The notes below the pieces were generated by a model that did not search any database, was not told the origin of the DNA, and saw nothing but the letters and a program-made list of their open reading frames with translations. This document shows positions 16,621-25,532 of a DNA stretch of 64,000 nucleotides, one piece after another. The DNA comes from Collinsella tanakaei (GTDB taxonomy: Bacteria > Actinomycetota > Coriobacteriia > Coriobacteriales > Coriobacteriaceae). Position 1 is the stretch's first letter; each line of letters starts with the position of its first letter. The position numbers and the translations under genes were made by a program. Location: contig NZ_JACJMB010000005.1 in assembly GCF_016902615.1 (NCBI RefSeq), positions 49,197 to 113,196 on the forward strand. Reading direction: 5' to 3'.

Positions 16621-17154
16621 CTACTTCACATGGATAAGCGTGAAGATGTCGGTCGTTCCGTTCGGGTCGAGCACCTTGCGCGGTTTCAGCGCATCGAGTT
16701 CGAGGATGCAACCGTAGCCTGCGATCTCGGCGCCCATCTGCTGTACCAGCTTGGCCACAGCGCTTAGGGTGCCGCCAGTGGCGATAAGGTCGTCGATGAG
16801 CAGGATGCGGTCACCCGGCTCAATGGCGTCCTCGTGGATCTCGAGCGTGTCCGTGCCGTACTCGAGCTCGTAGGAGACCGAGACGGTGGCACGGGGAAGC
16901 TTGCCGGGCTTACGGGCGGGAATAAAGCCGACGCCGAGCTTGTAGGCGATAGGAGCTCCGATCATGAATCCGCGAGCCTCCGGAGCGACGATCTTGGTCA
17001 CGCCGGCATCGGCGAAATGCGCGGCGATCGCATCGACGGCCGCATCGAGCGCGTCGGGGTCAGCAAACAGGGGCGTGATGTCCTTGAAGATGACACCCGG
17101 TTCGGGAAAGTCGGGAATGCTGACGATACGGGACTCAAAATCAAAATCTGCCAT
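16621..17154 (-). CDS. apt: Adenine phosphoribosyltransferase
   Basis: The 177-residue type I phosphoribosyltransferase makes AMP from adenine and PRPP. The N-terminal SIPDFPEPGVIFKDITPLF and the PRPP loop ILLIDDLIATGGT (about 119-131) are diagnostic. EARGFMIGAPIAY is the flexible-loop region. It begins 33 bases after the MerR-like gene on the same strand and probably ends the transcript. Confidence 0.96.
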   Translation of the reverse strand: MADFDFESRIVSIPDFPEPGVIFKDITPLFADPDALDAAVDAIAAHFADAGVTKIVAPEARGFMIGAPIAYKLGVGFIPARKPGKLPRATVSVSYELEYGTDTLEIHEDAIEPGDRILLIDDLIATGGTLSAVAKLVQQMGAEIAGYGCILELDALKPRKVLDPNGTTDIFTLIHVK

Positions 17155-17186
17155 GGATTCCTTGGGGTTCCTTTCCAGATTTCAGC

Positions 17187-18062
17187 TTACTTGTCACTTG
17201 CCTTGCGAGACGTGCTGCGACGCGTCCGCGGTGTGGAGCGCGAAGACTTCTTCTTCGAGGTATCTTCGGTGTCGGTTTCGGTAGCTGCCTGCTTTGCCGC
17301 CTCCGCACGCGAGATCTCATCGTCGATGTCGTCAAGGTCCGCGTCCTCGACGACCGCGTTGAGCGACTCGAACACACGGTTCTTGAGCAGCGCCGTATGG
17401 ACGCCGTCGGTGAGATCGTGCAGCTTCGTGAAGGCGCGCTCGAGCTTCGTGTCACGCTCGTCGTCGGAATCGTCAGAGCCCATCATGGCGATGAGCACCT
17501 GCTCGAACATCGGGGACTCGCGGTTGGCGGACACGACGTACTGGCGCAGGTTGCGCGGCTCGATGTGGAACCGGTTGAGCTCGGCGCACAAACGGATGAT
17601 CTTGAAGTCGCGCCCGTCGACGAGCTCGCGGTTCTGCGGGCTGCGGACGATGCGGATGAGGTCGTTGTCGGCAAGCGCGCGGATGAACGAGATCTCGACG
17701 CCAAGCAGGTCCGGAATATCCTCGATGGGATGGAGCTTCTGCTGGGTCTCCTTCGGCTCCTGCTTCATCGGCAGGTCGGAAAGCAGGCCCACCTCGTAGG
17801 CGAGCGTCGAGAGGTCGGTTGCGCTGTCGAGCTTCTGCTTGATGACGTTCAGCGGCATGTAGCGCGTCTTCTGCAGATGCAGGATGACTTCGAGCCGGTC
17901 CACGTCTTCCTTGGAGTACTGACGATACCCCTTCGGTGTGCGGTGAGGCGTGATGAGCCCCTCGTCCTCGAGGAAGCGAATCTTCGAGTTCGAGAGGTCC
18001 GGGTATGCCCCGCGCAGGAAGTTGACGACCTGTCCGATGCTCAGGTAACTGCGTTCAGCCAC
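17187..18062 (-). CDS. MerR-family regulator, FtsR-like
   Basis: The 291-residue protein has an N-terminal MerR helix-turn-helix (about 6-75: LSIGQVVNFL, IRFLEDEGLI, GYRQYSKEDV). The C-terminal half is acidic and Lys/Arg-rich at the very end. The dimer helix and effector cysteines of metal-sensing MerR proteins are not evident. It starts at GTG 2 bases after an FHA gene of the GarA/OdhI type. In corynebacteria the regulator FtsR, which activates ftsZ, is encoded next to odhI (established), so FtsR is the closest named analogue. Its targets here are unknown. Confidence 0.82.
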   Translation of the reverse strand: MAERSYLSIGQVVNFLRGAYPDLSNSKIRFLEDEGLITPHRTPKGYRQYSKEDVDRLEVILHLQKTRYMPLNVIKQKLDSATDLSTLAYEVGLLSDLPMKQEPKETQQKLHPIEDIPDLLGVEISFIRALADNDLIRIVRSPQNRELVDGRDFKIIRLCAELNRFHIEPRNLRQYVVSANRESPMFEQVLIAMMGSDDSDDERDTKLERAFTKLHDLTDGVHTALLKNRVFESLNAVVEDADLDDIDDEISRAEAAKQAATETDTEDTSKKKSSRSTPRTRRSTSRKASDK

Positions 18063-18064
18063 CG

Positions 18065-18499
18065 TTACTCACCGGTTTCGATGCGCTCCGCCTGGCTCTC
18101 ATGATAGATCAGCGTGAATGTGCCGATCTGCACCGAAGAGCCGTCGTGCAGCGGTGCCGAGTTGACGATGGCGCCGTCGACCCACGTGCCGTTCAGCGAG
18201 CCCAGATCCTCGATCATGACGCCGGCGGCGTTCTTGATGATCTTGGCGTGGGAGCGCGACACGGTCATGTCGTTCAGGAAGATCGCGTTCGCAGGATCGC
18301 GACCGATGGTGGTCTCGGTGCCTTCGAGCTCGAAGGTGTTGCCCGTCTGAGGCCCCTTGATGATGGTGAGGACCGGCGTGGGGTTCTTGGCGCTCTTCAT
18401 GAGGTCCGGCACCGTGGCGTCGTCGACAGGCATGCGGAAGACGCACGTGGAATCTCCAGCCAGGTCGACGCCGGTAGGATTATGAAGCATATCAGTCAT
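18065..18499 (-). CDS. FHA-domain protein, GarA/OdhI-like
   Basis: The 144-residue protein has an FHA phosphothreonine-binding domain (about 42-135) with IGRDPANAIFL (GR at 66-67), SRSHAKI (81-87) and LNGTWV. The N-terminal tail contains DSTCVFRMP (T18), which resembles the phospho-acceptor motif TTSVFR of GarA/OdhI, where the phosphorylated tail folds onto the FHA domain. GarA/OdhI restrain 2-oxoglutarate metabolism when unphosphorylated. No kinase or 2-oxoglutarate enzyme is nearby, so the metabolic target is inference. Start ATG behind GGGGAGAAACC. Confidence 0.86.
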   Translation of the reverse strand: MTDMLHNPTGVDLAGDSTCVFRMPVDDATVPDLMKSAKNPTPVLTIIKGPQTGNTFELEGTETTIGRDPANAIFLNDMTVSRSHAKIIKNAAGVMIEDLGSLNGTWVDGAIVNSAPLHDGSSVQIGTFTLIYHESQAERIETGE

Positions 18500-18540
18500 G
18501 GTTTCTCCCCACGTCGTGAAAGGTAATCGAACAGATAGGT

Positions 18541-19296
18541 CTATTCTACCCCACCGTGGGCTGTGGCGGTGTCGGGGTCGCGCACATCATCGGAGTCGTC
18601 AATTTCCGGATTGAGGAAATCGACATCCTCGTCCTCGGGATGCTGGATGGCGTGCTTGATCGCCATGGCGCCCTTTGCGGTGTACACGATGGCCGTAATC
18701 ATTGAGAAGATGACGCCGCCGTACACGAAGAAGATGCCGAGCGGGACGGGCTGGCCGTTCAGTCCCGGAAGCATTGTCATGGAAGCGTCGACGAGGTGGG
18801 GGCCGTCGACGATGGGCAAACCGAGCAGCATGAGCGAGAAGCCGCTCATGAGCAGGGCGGTTGCGATCTTGCCGGTGTAGACGACATCGATCGGGCGCTT
18901 ATGGAAGTGACGGACGACGAGATTGCCGCAGGCAAGATAGACGTCGCGACCGATGATGAGCGCGCAGACCCAGATGGGCAGCTCGCCGCGACCGACCAAG
19001 CCGAGGACGCCGGTGAACAGCAGGGCGCGGTCCACGACGGGGTCCATCATCTTGCCGAGCCAGCTGACGGTTTTCGTCATGCGGGCGATCTGGCCGTCCA
19101 GCCAGTCCGTGGAGGCGGCGACGGCGTAGACGGCAAGCGCGACGTAGCGGTTCTCGTTGTTGATGAAGAGGTAGAGGAACACGAATGTGAGAACGAGGCG
19201 CGTGAACGTGATGAAGTTGGAGATGGTGAAAATCTTATTCGAGGGATAGTCGGACGTGCCGATAAGCTCCTTTTTGATCTTCTTCTTGAGGTTCAC
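18541..19296 (-). CDS. pgsA: CDP-alcohol phosphatidyltransferase (probable PgsA)
   Basis: The 251-residue integral membrane enzyme has the exact CDP-alcohol signature D-X2-DG-X2-AR-X8-G-X3-D-X3-D in DWLDGQIAR and GKMMDPVVD (about 63-88). Five to six membrane helices follow. It probably transfers glycerol-3-phosphate to CDP-diacylglycerol. The acidic C-terminal tail (PEDEDVDFLNPEIDDSDD) is unusual for PgsA, so another CDP-alcohol transferase cannot be excluded. Start is GTG behind GGGGAG. Confidence 0.85.
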   Translation of the reverse strand: MNLKKKIKKELIGTSDYPSNKIFTISNFITFTRLVLTFVFLYLFINNENRYVALAVYAVAASTDWLDGQIARMTKTVSWLGKMMDPVVDRALLFTGVLGLVGRGELPIWVCALIIGRDVYLACGNLVVRHFHKRPIDVVYTGKIATALLMSGFSLMLLGLPIVDGPHLVDASMTMLPGLNGQPVPLGIFFVYGGVIFSMITAIVYTAKGAMAIKHAIQHPEDEDVDFLNPEIDDSDDVRDPDTATAHGGVE

Positions 19297-19514
19297 GTCG
19301 CTCCCCTATTGCTCTTGCTGGCAATTTACTAGAGGAATGATACCCGATTGGACTGACGGTAACGCAAGCACCATAAAAGAATGAGCAAGTTGATGCGGCG
19401 GTACCGGGGCGGTACGGGGGAAAGCGCGCGCGTGGGGACGGTGTCGGACAGGTGATTGCTGGACTTTTGGAGCTTACATGGAGGTAAGTTCTGATATACG
19501 GATGATGGATACAT

Positions 19515-19540
19515 AAAAAAGGCCAGCCCGAAGGCTGGCC
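19515..19540 (-). terminator. Terminator of tRNA-Pro
   Basis: On the minus strand GGCCAGCC-TTCG-GGCTGGCC-TTTTTT, a perfect 8-bp stem with a stable UUCG loop and six Ts. Confidence 0.92.
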
Positions 19541-19550
19541 TTGAAGCTTC

Positions 19551-19627
<77 letters not shown>

Positions 19628-19660
19628 AAGCGATGCGCTGTCTCGCTGACAGCAAGGGAT

Positions 19661-19689
19661 ACTATACTCACCTCCGAATCCCGATGCAA
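19661..19689 (-). promoter_or_regulatory. Promoter of tRNA-Pro
   Basis: On the minus strand TTGCAT (19684-19689), a 17-base spacer and TATAGT (19661-19666), about 35 bases before the tRNA. Confidence 0.75.
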
Positions 19690-19852
19690 GAGGTTTTTTC
19701 AACTTTCTTGGAAATTAGGTTATGAGCAGGGGATTCATGTGTGAGTCAATGCGACTTGATAAGTACCCGCTCGCCGTCCGGACGGCTCGCCCAGCCGCAG
19801 ATCTCGTCAGCGGTGGGCATCGAGAGCGCGCGTGCTAGGGCGTGCGCGGCAG

Positions 19853-19878
19853 GACTACCCCGTCCCCGAAGAGGACAC
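19853..19878 (-). repeat. Dispersed palindrome-related element, copy 1
   Basis: Just after the coaBC stop the minus strand reads GTGTCCTCTTCGGGGACGGGG, sharing TGTCCTC-W-TCGGGGACGGGG with copy 2 at 42331-42386. Internal GTCC/GGAC pairing gives a small hairpin. The rest of the 19628-19889 gap holds only the tRNA-Pro promoter. Confidence 0.5.
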
Positions 19879-19889
19879 CCAGAGTTACC

Positions 19890-21095
19890 CTAGTGCGCGT
19901 GGCGCAGGGCTACGGCACGCTCCATGATGGTGTCTGCCAGATCGGTCTTGCTCATGCAGGGCAGCTCGGTGGCGCCCGTGCGGTCGATCCACCAGGCCTT
20001 GTCGGTGTCGGCACCGAAGCCCGAATCCGCGCGGCTCACGTCGTTTGCCACGATGGCGTCGCAGCCTTTGGTGGCGAGCTTGCGCTCGGCGTACGCCACG
20101 ACCTCAGATGTCTCGGCGGCAAAGCCGATGACCACGCGGCCGCCCTTGGCGCGGGAGAGCTCGGCGAGGATATCGGCCGTCTCCACGAGCTCGACCGTAT
20201 CGAGCGGCTCGACGGACTTCTTGAGCTTGTGGTCTGCCGGGCGCGCCGGGGTGTAGTCGGCGACGGCTGCAGCGCAGACGGCAATCGTGGCGTCGGCAAA
20301 TGCGGTGCGCGCCGCATCGAGCATCTGCGCGGCAGTCTGAACCTGTATGCAGGCGACGCCCGCGGGCGGCTCGACGGAGGCGGGCCCGAGCACGAGCGTG
20401 ACGTCGGCTCCCCGGCGGGAGGCGGCGCGCGCCAGGGCGGCGCCCATCTTGCCGCTCGAGCGGTTGCCGATGTAGCGCACCGGGTCGATGGGCTCCTGCG
20501 TGCCGCCTGCCGTGATGAGCACGCGCTCGCCGGCAAGTGGACCGGTCGTTCCGGCGGCGACGAGGGCGAGGTCGGCCACGCGCCACGGGTCGGGCAGGCG
20601 GCCGCCGCCAACGTCTCCGCAGGCGAGGTAGCCCGCATCGGGGGTGATCACGGTGATCCCGCGGCGCTGGAGCGTGCGGACGTTCTCCTGCGTGGCCTCG
20701 GCCTCCCACATCCCCACGTTCATGGCGGGCGCCACCACGATGGGCGCCTTCGTGGCAAGCAGCGTCGTGGACATCAGGTCATCGGCGACGCCGTGTGCCA
20801 TCTTGGCGAGGATGTTCGCCGTCGCCGGCGCCACGAGCACCACATCGGCCTCCTGGGCGAGCGAGATGTGATGGATGGGGTCCTCAGGGTCATCGAACAG
20901 GCCGATCGCGACCTTCTCGTGCGTCAGGGCGCGAAACGTCGTCGGACCGACGAACTGCGCGGCGTGCTCGGTCATGAGGACCTTGACGCGCGCGCCGGCG
21001 CGCTGCAGGCACCGGACGATCTCGCAGCTCTTGTATGCGGCGATGCAGCCGGTGACGCACAGGAGCACGCACGGGCTGCCGACAGGATCGCTCAC
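19890..21095 (-). CDS. coaBC: Bifunctional phosphopantothenoylcysteine decarboxylase/phosphopantothenate-cysteine ligase
   Basis: This 401-residue CoaBC carries out two steps of coenzyme A synthesis. The N-terminal flavin-binding CoaC half has GCIAAYKS, the catalytic histidine in DPIHHISL, the substrate-binding PAMNVGMW and the active-site cysteine in GYLACGDVGGGRL. The CoaB half (from about 190) has ITAGGTQEPIDPVRYIGNRSSGKMG and the C-terminal lysine motif HKLKK. Start is GTG directly at the upstream gene's stop; GAGGAG in that gene's end is the ribosome site. Confidence 0.96.
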   Translation of the reverse strand: MSDPVGSPCVLLCVTGCIAAYKSCEIVRCLQRAGARVKVLMTEHAAQFVGPTTFRALTHEKVAIGLFDDPEDPIHHISLAQEADVVLVAPATANILAKMAHGVADDLMSTTLLATKAPIVVAPAMNVGMWEAEATQENVRTLQRRGITVITPDAGYLACGDVGGGRLPDPWRVADLALVAAGTTGPLAGERVLITAGGTQEPIDPVRYIGNRSSGKMGAALARAASRRGADVTLVLGPASVEPPAGVACIQVQTAAQMLDAARTAFADATIAVCAAAVADYTPARPADHKLKKSVEPLDTVELVETADILAELSRAKGGRVVIGFAAETSEVVAYAERKLATKGCDAIVANDVSRADSGFGADTDKAWWIDRTGATELPCMSKTDLADTIMERAVALRHAH

Positions 21096-21815
21096 CTACT
21101 CCTCACCGTCCTCGTTCATGATAAGGATGCGGTGGCAGTAGGGGCATTCGGTGATGTCGCCGGTGGCTCGTGCGAGGTCGGACATCGAGGAGGCCTGCAG
21201 CGCCATGCGGCAGACGCTCGGCACGTTGCCCTCGAGGCGCTCGACGGCAAGCCCGCCGTGGGCCGCCGCGGCCTTCTCGTAGCGCTTGCGCAGCTGCTCA
21301 GGGATCTGCTCGAGCACGTGGGCGCGTTCGCGCTCGGCGCGCTCGATGCTCTCGGTGAGCTCTGCGGCCTTCTCGCGCGCAGCCTTCGTGTCGGCCACGA
21401 AGGCCGCCTCGAACTTGGCGGTGTAGTCGGCGAGCTGATTCTGCTTGGCGGTGATGTCGGCCAGCTGGCGCTCGTACTCGCGGCGATCGTAGGCGATCTT
21501 ATCGAGCTGCTTGGCGAGGTTTGACAGCTTAAGCTCGAGCTCCTGGACGGCGCGGTAGTCGGAGGAGTCGGTGTTCTGCTGCGCGATGCGGACGTCATCG
21601 TTCGCATCCATCTCCTGCCCCTCGAGGTCCTTGAGGTAGGTCTCGATGTCCTTGCGCTGCGCATAGAGCTTCGTCGCCTCGGCCTTCAGCTTCTGGTAGG
21701 CGCGGCGCTTCTTGGCAAGCTCGGCGATCTCGGGCATGGCGTTCAGCGCGGCGCGGTTGCGCGCGAGTTCGAGGTCGAGGTCCTGCAGGTCGAGAAGAAG
21801 GGTTCCAACGCTCAT
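21096..21815 (-). CDS. Coiled-coil zinc-ribbon protein (C4-type, DUF164-like)
   Basis: The 239-residue protein has two long antiparallel coiled-coil helices (about 10-180) and a C-terminal ribbon with cysteines in SVCRM and ECPYCHRI. The architecture matches C4-type zinc-ribbon proteins that sit beside Nif3 genes in many bacteria. A nucleic-acid or chaperone role has been suggested but is unproven. I use the ATG at 21815 (AGGAGCGCTC upstream), which overlaps the Nif3 stop by 4 bases. Confidence 0.85.
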   Translation of the reverse strand: MSVGTLLLDLQDLDLELARNRAALNAMPEIAELAKKRRAYQKLKAEATKLYAQRKDIETYLKDLEGQEMDANDDVRIAQQNTDSSDYRAVQELELKLSNLAKQLDKIAYDRREYERQLADITAKQNQLADYTAKFEAAFVADTKAAREKAAELTESIERAERERAHVLEQIPEQLRKRYEKAAAAHGGLAVERLEGNVPSVCRMALQASSMSDLARATGDITECPYCHRILIMNEDGEE

Positions 21816-22630
21816 GAGCGCTCCTGTTCGTTTCCGGTCGATACGGTCCACCATTGGTCCGGGTGTGTAATTCTACGCACGCACGCGGCGTCTACGCCGG
21901 CGTGGATGACGGCATTCATCAAGATAGCGCCAAACGGCTCCTCGCTGCGGTCATGGCCGAGCAGGATCGGCGGGCACCCGCGCGCGGCGAGGTCCTGGCA
22001 GACGTGGTAGCCCGCCTCGCCGCAGACGATCGCCTGGGCACCGAGCGCGATGGCGTCCTCACCGAACGACCCGAGCGATCCGCCGAGGATGCCGATGCGC
22101 CGGACGGGCGTCTCCGGTGCTCCCCAGACGCGCGGCGCGCCGCCGAAGCGATCGGCGCAATTCGCAGCGAGCTCGCCGAGCGTCACGGTGTCCGGCAGCT
22201 CGCAGATGGCGCCGAGGCCGGGGGCATCTGCGTCGTCCGGGTGCTCCAGCGACCCTGCGGACGTGCCGCCGATGAGGGCGCACAGCAGTTCGCGCGCCTC
22301 GCGGGAGCGATCGAGGTTCGTATGGAGCGAGATGACGCTCACGCCCTGCCGGGCAGCAGCGTAGATGACAGCCGAGGAGCTGGGACGCTCCGGGGCGGGC
22401 GGCGTGAAGGCATCGGGAGCCTTCAGGTAGACGGGGTGATGGGTGACGAGCACGTTCGCGCCTGCCGCCAGGGTCTCCTCGATCGAGCGGACGGTCGCAT
22501 CGAGCGCGATAGCGACACCTGCGACCTCGGCATCCGGCTCTCCGACCGACAGGCCCACATGATCCCACGATTCGGCGTTCTGCCGCGGAAACGCCGCAAG
22601 CAGCGCGCGCTCCAGTTCACGTACGAGCAT
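21812..22630 (-). CDS. Nif3-like dinuclear metal-centre protein
   Basis: The 272-residue NIF3/GTP-cyclohydrolase-I-type-2 family protein has ESWDHVGLSVG, LVTHHPVYLK with the metal-binding histidines, and a C-terminal GEAGYHVCQDLAARG plus GHDRSEEPFG supplying the remaining ligands. The family forms a toroidal hexamer with a two-metal site; its function is unsettled. It is coupled to the zinc-ribbon gene by a 4-base overlap. The central insertion found in longer homologues is absent. Confidence 0.88.
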   Translation of the reverse strand: MLVRELERALLAAFPRQNAESWDHVGLSVGEPDAEVAGVAIALDATVRSIEETLAAGANVLVTHHPVYLKAPDAFTPPAPERPSSSAVIYAAARQGVSVISLHTNLDRSREARELLCALIGGTSAGSLEHPDDADAPGLGAICELPDTVTLGELAANCADRFGGAPRVWGAPETPVRRIGILGGSLGSFGEDAIALGAQAIVCGEAGYHVCQDLAARGCPPILLGHDRSEEPFGAILMNAVIHAGVDAACVRRITHPDQWWTVSTGNEQERS

Positions 22631-22636
22631 GACGCA

Positions 22637-23800
22637 TCATCCCATCAGGTTCAGCAGGGTATCGGCGAAGCGGTCGAGGTCCTTCGGGTCCACGCGGTCG
22701 TCGAAGGAGATCCGCAGCGCCCCGAGCGCCCGTTCGCGCGCGATGCCCATGGCGGTCAGCACATGGCTCGCGTCGAGGCTCGCGCTCGAGCAGGCCGAGC
22801 CGCCTGAGACCTCGAAGCCGGCAGCATCGAGCTTCAAGACGAGCTCCTCGGTGTCGTGGCCGTCGACGGTGACGGAGACGATGCCGGGCAGGCGCTCGAC
22901 GCTCGTCCAGTCCCCCATTGTCGCGTGGATGGCCGGGTGCACGCAGAGGCGCTCGTAGAGCCTATCGGCGAGCGTGCGGATGCGGGCGGCATCTGCGGCC
23001 ACATGCGGGTGCAGCGCCTCGGCTGCCGCGGCGAGGGCGACGATGGTGCGGACGTCCTGTGTGCCGGCGCGCCTGCCCGACTCCTGGCCGCCGCCTAAGA
23101 TCTGGGGGCGCAGTGGCGTGCGGCTGCGCAGGTAGAGGGCGCCCGTGCCGACGGGCCCGCCGATCTTATGGCCAGCAAGCGAGAGCGCGTCCACGCCGAG
23201 CTCATTCACATCGAAGGGGATGTGGAGGTATCCCTGGATGGCGTCGGTGTGGAAGAGGGCGCCCGCCCGACGGGCGGCGGCAGCGAGTTCGGCTATAGGC
23301 TGCACGACGCCCGTCTCATTGTTTGCGAGCATGACGGACACGAGGGCGACATCGGGTGTCAAGTGCGCCTCGAGCTCCTCGATGTCCACGATGCCCTGGG
23401 GGTTCGGCTGGAGCAGCTCCACCGTGAAGCCCTCGGCGCGCAGGGCCGGCAGGTTGTCGAGCATGGAGTCGTGTTCGATGGCGCTCACCAGCACACGCGT
23501 GCGCGCACGGTCGTGCTCCCGGGCGCCTTCGGCCATGCCCGCGAGCGCGAGGTGGTTCGCCTCGGTGCCGCCACCGGTGAAGATGACCTCGCTGGCACGC
23601 ACGCGGGACCCGAGGGTGCGGGCGACGGTGCGCCGGCAGCGCTCAAGCTCGAGGGCGGTCTTGCGGCCGAGCGTATGCAGGGAGTTGGGGTTCGCGCCGG
23701 CGATGTCGGATGCGTCGTAGGCAGCCTGCGCGGCTCGCGCCTCGGGGCGCATCGGCGTCGAGGCGGCGTAGTCGAGGTTGACCGGCGTTATCTCGGTCAC
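22637..23800 (-). CDS. Cysteine desulfurase (NifS/IscS family)
   Basis: The 387-residue class V aminotransferase moves sulfur from cysteine to acceptors for Fe-S clusters or tRNA thiolation. NLDYAASTPMRP is at the N-terminus, the PLP-binding lysine is in SLAGHKIGGP, and the sulfur-carrying cysteine is in GGSACSSAS. I use the GTG at 23800, which overlaps the rpe stop as GTGA and has GGAAGG upstream; the longer frame adds arginine-rich shadow sequence. No iscU/sufU or mnmA is adjacent, so NifS, IscS and tRNA-dedicated roles remain open. Confidence 0.9.
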   Translation of the reverse strand: MTEITPVNLDYAASTPMRPEARAAQAAYDASDIAGANPNSLHTLGRKTALELERCRRTVARTLGSRVRASEVIFTGGGTEANHLALAGMAEGAREHDRARTRVLVSAIEHDSMLDNLPALRAEGFTVELLQPNPQGIVDIEELEAHLTPDVALVSVMLANNETGVVQPIAELAAAARRAGALFHTDAIQGYLHIPFDVNELGVDALSLAGHKIGGPVGTGALYLRSRTPLRPQILGGGQESGRRAGTQDVRTIVALAAAAEALHPHVAADAARIRTLADRLYERLCVHPAIHATMGDWTSVERLPGIVSVTVDGHDTEELVLKLDAAGFEVSGGSACSSASLDASHVLTAMGIARERALGALRISFDDRVDPKDLDRFADTLLNLMG

Positions 23801-24483
23801 AGCGCGGCCCTTCCGCTTCGGATGCCCTCCGTCGCAAGCTCGCGGAGCTCGCTTACAACCTGGCCGGGGTCCTCGGCACGGAAGACCGCCGACCCTGCGA
23901 CGAGCACGTCGGCTCCCGCCTCGCCGAGCTTGCGCGCGTTCGCGGTGCCGACGCCGCCGTCCACCTGGATGAGGGGATCGGCACCCACTTCGTGGCACAG
24001 GCGCTTCAGCCGGCGAAGCTTCTCGTAGGTCTCCTCGATGAAGCCCTGGCCGCCGAACCCGGGGTTCACGCTCATGATGAGGACGAGGTCGATGCGGGTG
24101 AGGACGTCCTCAAGCACATAGACCGGGGTAGCCGGGTTCAGCACGACGCCGGCGGCAAGGCCGCGGTCATGCAGGCGGTCGATGATGCGGGAAAGATCGG
24201 TCGCGGCCTCGTAGTGAACCGTGATAAGGTCGGCGCCCGCATCGGCGTACCAGTCGATCGTGTCATCGGGATTCGAGACCATCATGTGGACGTCGATGGG
24301 CAGGTCGGTCGCACGCCGCACCGCCTCCACGATCGTGGTGCCGTAGCTCAGGTTGGGGACGAAGTGCCCGTCCATGACATCGACGTGGATGTAGTCGGCG
24401 TTCGCGACCCGATCGAGATCCTCGCCGAGATGCAGAAAATCGGCGGAGAGAATGGAGGGGGAAACCTTCGCGGTGTCGAGCAT
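23797..24483 (-). CDS. rpe: Ribulose-phosphate 3-epimerase
   Basis: The 228-residue TIM-barrel enzyme interconverts ribulose-5-phosphate and xylulose-5-phosphate in the pentose phosphate pathway. SPSILSADFLHLGED, HVDVMDGHFVPN, the metal-binding HYEAA, SVNPGFGGQGF and QVDGG are all present. Its end overlaps the desulfurase start by 4 bases. Confidence 0.96.
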   Translation of the reverse strand: MLDTAKVSPSILSADFLHLGEDLDRVANADYIHVDVMDGHFVPNLSYGTTIVEAVRRATDLPIDVHMMVSNPDDTIDWYADAGADLITVHYEAATDLSRIIDRLHDRGLAAGVVLNPATPVYVLEDVLTRIDLVLIMSVNPGFGGQGFIEETYEKLRRLKRLCHEVGADPLIQVDGGVGTANARKLGEAGADVLVAGSAVFRAEDPGQVVSELRELATEGIRSGRAAL

Positions 24484-24513
24484 CGGGGGTCAAGCCTTTC
24501 TCTTGGGGTCTCG

Positions 24514-25521
24514 CTAGTCGTCCATGCCGTAGAACTCTTCGGTCGGGAAGCGCTCGATGAGCTCGTTGAAGACCGTCTCCTTGGCGACGCCGCGCCACAG
24601 CACGGCCTCGAGCGCGAATGTGATCGGGGCGTCGACGCCGAGCGTGCGCGCGACATCGGCGACGCTTTTCGCCGCCGCGGCGCCCTCGACGACCATGTGG
24701 GTCTTTTTCTGGTACTCCTCCAGCGTGCCGCCGTGCGCGAGCGCCTCGCCGAACGTGCGGTTGCGCGAATGGTGCGAGGTGCAGGTGACCACGAGGTCGC
24801 CCATGCCTGCGAGGCCCATGCAGGTGATGGGGTTGCCGCCGCGCGCGTGCACCAGACGGCTGATCTCGGCGATGCCGCGCGTCATGACGAGCGCGAGCGT
24901 GTTGTCGCCGTAGCCCATGCCGACGAGGTAGCCGCACACGATGGCGATGACGTTCTTCACCGCCGAGCACATCTCCACGCCCACGAGGTCCTCGCCCACG
25001 TAGATGCGGAAATGGCCGGAGAGTAGCACGCCCTTGAAGAACTCGGCTACGGCCGTGTCCTCGGCGGCGATGACCGCAGCGGAGAGGCACCCACGGCAGA
25101 CCTCCTCGGCGTGGTTGGGGCCGGCGAGCACCGCGATGCGCGACGTGTTGCCGATGCAGTCGGCCACGAGCTCGCTCATGAGGAAGCCCGTCTTCTCCTC
25201 AATGCCCTTCGTGAGGGTGAGCACGGGGGTCTTGGGGTCGATGTAGGGCGCCGCCCCCTCGAGCACCGAGCGCAAAAAGGCCGACGGCACGGCCAAGATG
25301 ATGCCGTCGGTGCCGGCCATGGCCTCCTCGTAGGACGCCGTCGCGCAGACGTTGTCGGGCAGCGTGTAGTCGGTCAGGTAGAGGTTGTTGCGGTGATGCT
25401 CGTTGATGCCGTCGACCGCCTCGCCGCCGAACGACCAGATGCACACCTCGTCGACGTGGGCGGCAGCCTGGCCTGCGATGGCCGTGCCCCAAGAGCCCGA
25501 GCCGATGACCGTGATCTTCAT
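24514..25521 (-). CDS. gpsA: Glycerol-3-phosphate dehydrogenase [NAD(P)+]
   Basis: The 335-residue enzyme reduces dihydroxyacetone phosphate to sn-glycerol-3-phosphate, the backbone for phospholipids. It has the Rossmann motif GSGSWGTAIA (about 6-15), the catalytic lysine in SAVKNVIAI and GLAGMGDLVVTC. The ATG at 25521 follows GGGGAG; the longer frame reads into plsY. It lies 11 bases after plsY, whose acyltransferase uses its product. Confidence 0.96.
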   Translation of the reverse strand: MKITVIGSGSWGTAIAGQAAAHVDEVCIWSFGGEAVDGINEHHRNNLYLTDYTLPDNVCATASYEEAMAGTDGIILAVPSAFLRSVLEGAAPYIDPKTPVLTLTKGIEEKTGFLMSELVADCIGNTSRIAVLAGPNHAEEVCRGCLSAAVIAAEDTAVAEFFKGVLLSGHFRIYVGEDLVGVEMCSAVKNVIAIVCGYLVGMGYGDNTLALVMTRGIAEISRLVHARGGNPITCMGLAGMGDLVVTCTSHHSRNRTFGEALAHGGTLEEYQKKTHMVVEGAAAAKSVADVARTLGVDAPITFALEAVLWRGVAKETVFNELIERFPTEEFYGMDD

Positions 25522-25532
25522 GGACAACTCCC

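Noticed and set aside
19842..21524. A 560-codon plus-strand frame opposite coaBC and the zinc-ribbon gene
   Set aside because: Antisense shadow: the opposite strand encodes complete CoaBC motifs, and this frame is His/Arg/Gly-rich without domains.
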